Source of the DNA: Saccoglossus kowalevskii
Lineage: Eukaryota; Hemichordata; Enteropneusta; Harrimaniidae
Assembly (NCBI RefSeq): GCF_000003605.2
Contig: NW_003131857.1
Coordinates: 130,684 to 141,638, forward strand
Direction: 5' to 3'
Length of the DNA stretch: 10,955 bases
Shown: positions 1 to 10,955 of the stretch, in pieces
Numbering within the stretch: the first letter of the stretch is position 1
How the letters are laid out: the number at the start of each line of letters is the position of its first letter
Made by a program: the position numbers and the translations under genes
Notes under the pieces: generated by a model
Told to the model about the DNA's origin: nothing
Databases searched by the model: none
What the model saw: the letters and a program-made list of their open reading frames with translations, nothing else

Positions 1-22
1 TGCCGAAAGCAGGTATTCGCGC

Positions 23-34
23 GGGGGGGGGGGG
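23..34 (+). repeat. Poly-G run
   Basis: Twelve consecutive G bases next to the alternating CGCGC at the left edge of the window. Confidence 0.9.
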
Positions 35-706
35 AGGCATTTTCTCGATATTGACTGCAATATACTTAGTACACTCGGTTTTGACGTTCTTCTTTCACTC
101 CCATACACACCTATGTTTGAACGAAAAAAAGGTGTTCGCATTTAAATAATCGTACTTTGTCCCTATTGGATCCGGATTTTGTGGTTTAATTTTTTCGATT
201 ACTGTAGTGCAGTATTTTTCCGTAAAAAACGCGGCCATTGTGTTTCAGTAGTAGATCGAAAGCAAATTCGCCGATAAAAATGCCACCAGACATGTTTGAA
301 GAGACGCACTTCTATGCAGCGATTGAAATAACTATCAACATTATAAAACCGAAATTGAACTTAAATATTCAACATTGCTACCGGTTTCTTGGCATTTCAC
401 TGAATTGTTCAAAACTCTTACTTTAGCGATGCGCTAGAAATAGTTAGTTTTGTAGTCATGTGTGGGCACGTTCTTACACGGGCACCCGAGAAACTCTCAA
501 CCCACAATGCAATGCATGTGCACCTCGCTGCCGTATACCAGTCAAAATTATCAGTCACATTGTCTCAGCGCCAACGGTATGTTATATATATTCCAATTAA
601 AATACCGGCACTATGTATACCGGGTTTCCAAGTATACTTTGCCTCGGTTTGTGATCCTTGCTAATATAAAGTTCTCACGGTAGTAATTTTGGATGGAATT
701 TTTTTA

Positions 707-723
707 GGGGGTGGGTGGGTGGG
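707..723 (+). repeat. G-quadruplex-forming motif
   Basis: Four G runs (5, 3, 3 and 3 bases) separated by single T loops. This is the canonical pattern for a very stable parallel quadruplex, located about 0.95 kb upstream of the large zinc-finger exon. Confidence 0.75.
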
Positions 724-1654
724 TGAGTGTAGTAAAAAGTCGCATCAACAAATGACAGTTCGCTGGTTACCAAAAGTCGCAGGATTCTGCGTCGCTCTGT
801 AATACGTCACCTTCGACGATCAGCATTCTATTTATCCAACTGATTCTGAGTGTATGAAAGCATCGTGATCTTACCAAGCGCCCGTTGCGTTAACTCTTGA
901 AAAAGTCAAATGTATTACTATATATCATTAGCTGGATAGTTCAGCATTTCCATGGCAACACGATTCCGTGGTGTTTTTTCCTTCTCACAAGTACGACTGA
1001 TTCAAAATTGTACGACGCGCAGGCTAATGCGTTTATGTTTGGGAAGGGTTGCCTCCCCAGTCACCTCATCGACAACAGAGGAAAAAACAACACAGCTGGG
1101 AACAGTCGTTCTAGGCGTTACCATTTCTCACAGCAGCTGGGAACATGTTTTTATCAACGGGATAGGGATGCTCATACAGCATTTTGGGTTAATTTTAGCT
1201 TTGGGGATTTGCGCGGGTACCCTTAAGAGCCATTTAAACGCCGCTTTTTCTTGTTCTCGATATCCAAAATATCGACTGAGGCGCTGACCCTCAGTCTTGT
1301 ATACACATGGTTCATATCTGAACACATCGGTACCAACCCGCGACACAGACTTCAGCACGCTATGGGTAATTATTCCCTCTACTGACTGTTTTCCCACCGT
1401 ACGAATTTTGGTATTATTAATAACTTTTACCACAGCCGCGGATCCCATTGTTTTGATTGGTTCGTTGCGTGCAAGGGAGTACGGGGAGTGGCTGCTTTCT
1501 CCCGTTATTCATATTTGTGGCTATTAATGTATTTAGCGGCTAGTCTCTGTTGCACAACGCTGACAATTACTTCTCATCTCGCCAATTTACGTTGATTTAC
1601 CAAACATGCTCTTCACGCGCTTATATTTTCCTTATTTTTCACGTGTTTTAACAG

Positions 1655-6590
<4,936 letters not shown>

Positions 6591-6710
6591 GATTTACTAA
6601 GACGTTGTCATACGATTTTTCAAAATTGTTGCAAATATTACTGAAAATTTATCTGGCTGATACAACCAGTTGCGCAATACTTATGTTAATTTTGAACTGG
6701 GTTATTAAGT

Positions 6711-6728
6711 TTATTATTATTATTATTT
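6711..6728 (+). repeat. TTA-rich microsatellite in the 3' UTR
   Basis: Five TTA triplets followed by a diverged end, about 120 bp after the zinc-finger stop codon. It is AU-rich in the transcript. Confidence 0.7.
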
Positions 6729-6757
6729 TAAGTTCTTTTATTTGAATCTAAAGTTGT

Positions 6758-7093
6758 TCACAAGGGCAACACTAAATGATTACAAAACAAATCCAACTGA
6801 TTGTAGTGTTTCCTACTGTTTAGCGAGATTAATTGAATGGTGTGAATTTCCATCAAATGGATACTTCTTAACAAACTAGGTTTGAGAAAAAATATACTTT
6901 TTGATATTTTGTTTCCGTTTTGTTCAAACTCACTTGTAGCTTGGTTGGCGATTTCCATGGCATCCTTATTTTTCCAACGTTCATTCAAAATTTCGAGGCA
7001 GTTCATACTATTAGCTTTATTTATTTCACAAACAGAATTTATTTCCATGTCACTTGTGAATGTACAAATGAAACATTGGTTTTGTTTGGTGGT
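6758..7093 (-). pseudogene. Antisense coding-like stretch, possible mobile-element protein remnant
   Basis: On the minus strand an open frame follows the stop at 7094-7096 and runs to about 6758. Its first roughly 65 residues look protein-like: a CFIC cysteine pair at the start, then charged helix-prone sequence such as NCLEILNERWKNKDAMEI and SEFEQNGNKISK. After that the composition becomes leucine-, isoleucine- and histidine-rich and unconvincing. CxxC openings like this occur in several transposon-derived proteins, but I cannot name a family. A possible donor (CAA/gtgagt) lies inside it. It sits in the 3' flank of the zinc-finger gene in antisense, so it is more likely a decayed insertion or chance than a working gene. 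Confidence 0.2.
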
Positions 7094-7126
7094 TCAATCT
7101 GAACTATTCAGGTGAGATTACATTAT

Positions 7127-7132
7127 AATAAA
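7127..7132 (+). terminator. Polyadenylation signal, zinc-finger gene (proximal candidate)
   Basis: First canonical AATAAA on the plus strand after the stop at 6590. It would give a 3' untranslated region of about 550 nt. Confidence 0.5.
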
Positions 7133-7527
7133 AGAGTATCTGTGTCAAATCATTTTTATCATTACTTATTTGGGACAGAATACGTGTTTAAATGCGTACA
7201 ACATGTTGATTGCAAGTACGGCCAAGCCCGTGAAAGAAATGGTTTCTCGGACTCGGTCAGAAATTTTGGCTGAAAATTTTTTTTTTTCTATCGCTGTTTA
7301 AGCTTATTAAGACTAGTGATGTTGTTGGCCAATTCTTTCCACTGGTCCCGACGTGCATTGCGAAGGGCGAGTGACTGATCCTACCGAAGTAATTTGCTGC
7401 CATCGTTAGCCTCGTTCCCAGACATGTAATTAATTATCTGTAAATTGTTGAAAGTGAATTTTGCACTTCGAGGCTGAAAGTCAAATAAGCAATTAATTTA
7501 TAGTGTGCTATTTTTGTTGACTGTGTA

Positions 7528-7552
7528 AATAAACGAGTTTAAACGAAATAAA
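7528..7552 (+). terminator. Two further polyadenylation hexamers, zinc-finger gene (distal candidates)
   Basis: AATAAA occurs at 7528-7533 and again at 7547-7552, within 25 bases. Use would give a 3' untranslated region near 1 kb. A minus-strand hexamer lies directly next to them. Confidence 0.4.
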
Positions 7553-7558
7553 TATTTC

Positions 7559-7564
7559 TTTATT
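7559..7564 (-). terminator. Polyadenylation signal, transporter gene (candidate)
   Basis: TTTATT on the plus strand reads AATAAA on the minus strand. It is the nearest canonical hexamer I found downstream of the transporter stop at 8264, about 700 nt away. Weaker ATTAAA variants occur closer, at 7715-7720 and 7662-7667. Confidence 0.45.
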
Positions 7565-8263
7565 ACACTTTTGTGGCAGACTATCGCGTGGTCGTAGAGT
7601 GGTCCTGCCAACGTGACGTATTCTTTAAAGGCAGTTTGTTCAAATTTTCATGTTTGCAGAATTTAATTTCTCGAAATGTCGACTTACCGTCGTATTAGAA
7701 GTGGTAGATCATGTTTTAATGGTTGAAATGTCGACAACACTCGCAGTTTTCTTAATTTTGTTTGTAGTATGAAAGACAATAAATCACGCCGCTAGAACCA
7801 CCCTATAACTTGCGTTCTCATAGTTCTCGGTTTCGGTCAGTCGACCTGTAGATCAAAGCCTGTAGCCTATAGGAAAGTAATTTTCAATTGGTTCGACATC
7901 ATTTTAAACAATTTTTTTAGAAAAAATGCATAAAAATAGACAAAACGATTATAGAAACAAATATGGAGTTCAAACGTCAATTAAGATTGGGTTTGGCCTC
8001 TGACCCGGACTGATAAGTTATGGTGACTTGAGTACTTTCCGTATACGACCATTTTCATTCTATCATTGCATCCTTGTCTTATTGAGATACAGTTGTAAAT
8101 ACTAGTAATAATGTTAGAGTAGCATCGCTTATACTCCATCGTTACAAAGCACAGTGACTACTACCAGTGCTGCAACGTTCGGCTTCATCACTGTTATGAA
8201 CAAGTGCCCACTAGAACGAGAACCGCGACGACCTTGCCACCAGCGGTGGGATTCAATCCTGTA

Positions 8264-8428
8264 TCAATGCATCGCCGACTCCGCCTCCGCAGCCAGGGTT
8301 TCCTCAGTTTGTTCTTCTTTTTTGATATCCTCCATGCTATCGTAAGAGGGCGCTGTTGCGGTCATCGGACCCTTCTTTTTGATGTAGATGACATTGAATA
8401 TAATCACTAATACGGCCACTAATGTCCA
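8264..8428 (-). CDS. Transporter last exon: TM12 and the cytoplasmic tail
   Basis: The exon is 165 bp, entered at phase 0 after aatttgtttcag, with the stop TGA at 8266-8264. It encodes 54 residues: the last helix (WTLVAVLVIIFNVIYI), a KKK membrane-edge anchor consistent with a cytoplasmic C-terminus, then a tail rich in Glu, Lys and Ala (MEDIKKEEQTEETLAAEAE) ending in SAMH. The tail contains PSYDSMEDI, a possible phosphorylation region (inference). Codon use is GC-richer than in the flanks, as in a real exon. Confidence 0.75.
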   Translation of the reverse strand, partial: WTLVAVLVIIFNVIYIKKKGPMTATAPSYDSMEDIKKEEQTEETLAAEAESAMH

Positions 8429-10552
8429 CTGAAACAAATTACAAAAAAATAACCTTCGATGAATTATATTTCACCAGTATAACGATTACAGTGAAATAGA
8501 GGAGATGTCCACGCCACGCCGTGTTTGATATGGGTGCCATTCGATCGTTTTACACGAAATTTAAACACGTTGCTCGACGGTAAGCAGTCTATAAATAAAA
8601 ATAAAACTAGGTTTACCTGTACAACACAACTGAGAAGACCGTCACTGGTTACTCTGTACCAGTCGGGATTATTATGTATTTGGTCTAAAGCAAACCAGAC
8701 TAACAGTGCTGCGACTTCTATTGGTGCAAGAAATCTAATAAAAATATGAGAAACATTGGTTAACGTTGACAGTTCAGTGTTACGTGATAAAATTTATCAT
8801 TTTGTTCATCCGATATTTTGTAGCTAGTATTGCTATCATACTCACTGGGTTATCCTCCAAATATCTATTATACTGTAACTTCACGGGTATTTTTTTATTT
8901 TATTTTATTTGTACCGCCACGGAAACCTTTTGTTGTGAGATGAATGTTTGCACGAGCCGGGAACTGAGACTATGCGCGTCTTGGAACTAGTCTAAAATTT
9001 GCGCTGACGCAAGCGCGCATGATAACCCGAACTTATCCATTTCTTGATTACACGCACCGTCGAAACATTAATTAATTAATTAATTAATTAGCCTAAGTGG
9101 GGCATGTCGAACTGTGCTCCCCATACATAAAATCAACGACACGCATGAAACAGACGCACGGCTGTAAAAAATAACTAAATGCATAATTGGCGGGTAGATA
9201 TAATTCGTTTCAATCATTTGTTGAGCTAAAAAAACTCCATCAATCACCCGATCGACGTAATCCTTTGTCTGGGTGATATTTTACGTGGCCCAACTACTGT
9301 AAAAAACTTTATTTTCGCTTGGAATTAATCTTCTCTATTTTCGCTGAATGAATGAATGATGATGATTCAGTGAAAATAAAATCCCTCGCATATATCTTTT
9401 TTCCTATATTTTACATTCAACTTGTCAAAAACCAGTGAAAATAAATTCCATGCAAAACACCCAAAAAGTCTTTTCAGTGAAAGTTAATTCCAGATAAAAT
9501 AAAGTATTTTACATTAACAGTTATAGAGACACATATCGTCAAAACACGTGCGAATTCCGTCAGACGTCATATTACTACAACCAGTAAAAATTATATAGAA
9601 TTGCAACTGGAGGTATAAAGTTAAAGCGTAACATTTGGTAAATGTAGCGTTACATGTAGTACGACACCACCTTTGACCTGAAACCTCCGCCCTTCCGATA
9701 AGACATGCAATGTACATCTAGTGAGGTTCACGGAGAATATTTCCCGTTCAGTTGTGGAAGAATACATGTAGTTTGAATTGAAATTGACATGTGTAAACAA
9801 ACATAACAGTAAAATATTTTCAATTGACCTAAATAAATTGAGGGCTCACCGATCTTATAATAATTTAGAGCTTTCGAAATGACCAATAATTTTAAATACC
9901 GCAAATATTTTGGGGGTTTAAGGCTATGGAGATATTATAAATGAAGCAAAATACCCATTCTTGATTCGAAGGAGAGTGTTTTACATGTGACAACAAATAA
10001 AAAGTTGCATCATCAATAAGAAAGTTTCTGTTAAAACAACGTGTCATTTAGTCAACATGTCATGGAATAATCAACGCTATGCAATACAAGTCAGGGCATA
10101 TTCTGTGAAATTACCATGGAAATGCATGTACCGGTTTAGTGAAAAGAAGAAAAAAGACCAAAATCAGTTGCAAATGATCAACTTTGATCACCGATTCATT
10201 ATCTGAGTTTGTGAGCATAATGCTGCAGAAACTTTGTTTCGTTCACTAAATTACAGGGGAGCATACGCTAAGTAATTTGGCAATGATGTCAATATAAAAG
10301 TGCATTCGCCAAGTTTAACATTCATTACAATTCCAGCCGGGACGTCTTCTTCCATGGCTTACTACCTTACTCAGTTAATTACACGACACAATACACTTAC
10401 TTGATTATCCACTCCCATAGTTTTGGCAGATGCCAGTCATTGGTGCTGAAATCATTGATCAGAATCGACCTGAATTTGCTCGATCCGTATCTCCATACCA
10501 AATAAATGAAAGCAATGCCTGATAAAAGCAATGCATAGCTCCACACTAGATC
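8264..10552 (-). CDS. SLC6/SNF-type sodium symporter, C-terminal part (three exons; 5' part off the right edge)
   Basis: Predicted plasma-membrane transporter of the LeuT fold, coupling sodium entry to uptake of an amino acid or related small solute; the substrate cannot be told from this end. Exons on the minus strand are 10552-10401, 8734-8617 and 8428-8264, with consensus splice sites and matching phases (2, then 0), giving 144 residues. Three hydrophobic segments are visible: DLVWSYALLLSGIAFIYLVW, then FLAPIEVAALLVWFAL, then WTLVAVLVIIFNVIYI, followed by KKK and a roughly 35-residue acidic tail. Order, spacing and the WHLPKLW...LAP...LLVWFA pattern match TM10-TM12 of bacterial LeuT (VPRIYYY...TPAFLAVLLVVWA, from memory). 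The likeness is to the bacterial-like branch more than to classic neurotransmitter transporters. The family is typically 500-650 residues, so most of the gene is missing here. Confidence 0.75.
8512..8580 (+). repeat. Dispersed repeat, copy B (transporter intron between the last two exons)
   Basis: The core cgtgtttgatatgggtgcca at 8520-8544 matches copy C at about 22 of 25 positions. The following ttacacgaaatttaaacacg matches the distal part of copy A. Relative to A it lacks about 25 bp in the middle. Confidence 0.55.
8617..8734 (-). CDS. Transporter exon: TM11 and the extracellular loop to TM12
   Basis: The exon is 118 bp. The acceptor is tttttattag and the donor gtaaac follows TACAG. Its first base completes a Lys codon split across the 1.67-kb intron, and it ends at phase 0. 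It encodes FLAPIEVAALLVWFALDQ and then a polar loop (IHNNPDWYRVTSDG). The Pro at the helix start and the tryptophan in VWFA mirror the TPAFLAVLLVVWA segment of bacterial relatives. Confidence 0.72.
9067..9090. repeat. ATTA microsatellite
   Basis: Six perfect tandem copies of ATTA in the transporter intron. Confidence 0.95.
9308..9491. repeat. Cluster of short diverged repeats around CAGTGAAAATAAATTCC
   Basis: Direct copies start at 9368, 9433 and 9475 (the third reads cagtgaaagttaattcc). Inverted partial copies lie at 9308-9320 and 9335-9346. One inverted pair forms a hairpin: 9336-9349 and 9365-9378, 14-bp arms with one mismatch, around a loop of GAAT and GAT repeats. Confidence 0.65.
10401..10552 (-). 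CDS. Transporter exon: TM10 and the loop to TM11
   Basis: The exon is 152 bp. On the minus strand the acceptor is ctctttag and the donor is gtaagt. It starts at phase 0 and ends two bases into a codon. It encodes a hydrophobic helix, then a basic and polar loop (RYGSSKF...NDFSTNDWHLPKLWEWII). The opening Asp falls near the place of LeuT Asp404, part of the extracellular gate with Arg30; this alignment was made by eye. The only longer open frame in this area runs through the neighbouring repeat and is unrelated. Confidence 0.72.
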
Positions 10553-10617
10553 CTAAAGAGGAACAAACACAAATACACTAATGTAGGCACAGTATTATAA
10601 CTATGAAGCGCCACGGG

Positions 10618-10680
10618 TGTCTTGCTGGCGCGTCGTGTTCGATATGGGTCCCATGCGAAGTATAAAACGCGTGTAAAGTA
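10618..10680 (+). repeat. Dispersed repeat, copy C (beside the minisatellite)
   Basis: The core cgtgttcgatatgggtccca lies at 10634-10658. It is followed by gtataaaacgcgtgtaaagt, matching the middle of copy A with few differences. The copy ends just before the first minisatellite unit. Confidence 0.55.
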
Positions 10681-10689
10681 CATAACTAT

Positions 10690-10955
10690 ATTGACACTGC
10701 AACATGATATGCATCACATTGACATAGTAACATGCATTAACATATATTGATACTACAACATTAAATGAACCACATTGACATAGTAACATGAAATACAAGA
10801 TATTGACACTACAACATGAAATGAACCACATTGACATGGCAACATGAAATACAAGATATTGACACTACAACATGAAATGCACCACATTGACATAGTAACA
10901 TGAAATACAAGATATTGACACTACAACATTAAATGAACCACATGACATGGCAACA
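10690..10955. repeat. Minisatellite with a 56-bp unit made of two diverged 28-bp halves
   Basis: Units begin at 10690, 10746, 10802, 10858 and 10914 (the last one cut by the window edge). Each 56-bp unit has half A (attgacactacaacatg..., ending in accac) and half B (attgacatrgyaacatg..., ending in caagat). Both halves are 28 bp and share the attgacay...aacatg frame. The first unit is the most diverged; the next three are nearly identical. The partial last copy has lost one T at the junction of its halves. Minus-strand frames through it are repeat artefacts. Confidence 0.93.

Larger units (their letters stand above)
1..1654. other. Non-coding upstream or intronic DNA of the zinc-finger gene
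   Basis: No convincing exon was found. Several frames of 60-110 codons are open on both strands between 238 and 1527, but none has a recognisable motif or a splice pattern compatible with the phase needed at 1655. A decent acceptor (tgtgtttcag, ending at 248) opens onto about 58 codons, but only a poor donor follows. The segment holds a 12-base G run at 23-34 and a G-quadruplex motif at 707-723. If the acceptor at 1653-1654 is used, this stretch is intron or upstream DNA and the start codon lies elsewhere. Confidence 0.6.
6591..8263. other. Shared 3' flank between the convergent genes
   Basis: The stops of the two genes are about 1.67 kb apart and face each other. This stretch should contain both 3' untranslated regions. 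It holds a TTA microsatellite, polyadenylation hexamers on both strands, and a weak antisense coding-like stretch at 6758-7093. No other gene, tRNA or structured RNA was recognised. Confidence 0.7.
8735..10400 (-). other. Transporter intron between the TM10 and TM11 exons
   Basis: This intron is 1,666 bp with donor gtaagt at 10400 and acceptor tttattag at 8735. It contains the ATTA microsatellite, the CAGTGAAAATAAATTCC repeat cluster, and otherwise AT-rich unique-looking sequence. No extra exon is needed, because the protein aligns continuously with bacterial relatives across the junction. Confidence 0.7.
10553..10955 (-). other. Transporter intron (partial), repeat-filled
   Basis: Upstream of the TM10 exon on the minus strand. 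It holds one copy of the dispersed element and then a minisatellite that runs off the window edge. The remaining transporter exons must lie further right. Confidence 0.65.

Noticed and set aside
238-426. Possible upstream exon after the acceptor at 248, including a MPPDMFEE peptide
   Set aside because: The only nearby donor (ccg/gtttct) is poor, and the peptide soon becomes low in quality. Not strong enough to call the missing first exon.
458-683. Candidate first exon ending at the donor acg/gtatgt (577)
   Set aside because: The frame with an ATG ends in the wrong phase for the acceptor at 1653-1654; the frame with the right phase has no ATG after its last stop.
897-1527. Overlapping 76-111 codon frames on both strands
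   Set aside because: No recognisable motif, no consistent splice sites, and frames open in several registers at once, as expected in a GC-richer non-coding patch.
10634-10658. GTTCGA core as a tRNA-like B box, implying a tRNA-derived SINE
   Set aside because: No matching A box at the right distance and no A-rich tail or consistent ends in the three copies.
10601-10837. 78-codon minus-strand frame rich in Cys and Met
   Set aside because: It is a reading of the minisatellite and dispersed repeat, with repeated peptide blocks that mirror the DNA period.

Overview
This is a eukaryotic window, almost certainly from an invertebrate animal. It has AT-rich non-coding DNA, spliced genes with consensus GT/AG introns, simple repeats and a minisatellite, and no bacterial operon structure. 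I cannot place the phylum. The gene content fits a marine bilaterian such as a mollusc, annelid, brachiopod, hemichordate or amphioxus, but that is inference.

Two genes converge on each other. On the plus strand, five exons between 1655 and 6590 encode a nuclear C2H2 zinc-finger transcription factor. One long exon carries a low-complexity regulatory region with two CtBP-type motifs and the first half of finger 1. Four short exons complete eight tandem fingers. Fingers 1-6 line up in register with the six-finger Fez family and share features with Gfi1/Senseless; fingers 7 and 8 are extra. The true start exon was not found. The ATG at 1606 is open and in frame, but it sits just upstream of a strong splice acceptor at 1653-1654.

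On the minus strand, three exons between 10552 and 8264 encode the last 144 residues of a LeuT-fold sodium symporter. They hold the last three membrane helices and a charged cytoplasmic tail. The family appears to be SNF/SLC6, closer to the bacterial-like branch than to the classic neurotransmitter transporters. Every exon is short, and all three were recovered by reading splice sites and phases. The rest of the gene lies beyond the right edge.

Layout: 1-1654 upstream or intronic DNA with a G-quadruplex motif; 1655-3258 large zinc-finger exon; 3259-5352 large intron with a dispersed repeat copy; 5353-6590 four finger exons; 6591-8263 shared 3' flank with polyadenylation signals on both strands and a weak antisense coding-like stretch; 8264-8734 two transporter exons; 8735-10400 intron with an ATTA microsatellite and a cluster of diverged short repeats; 10401-10552 transporter exon; 10553-10955 intron ending in a dimeric 28/56-bp minisatellite. 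A short dispersed element occurs three times, inside introns of both genes. The genes look unrelated in function, and I see no sign of a multi-gene system.
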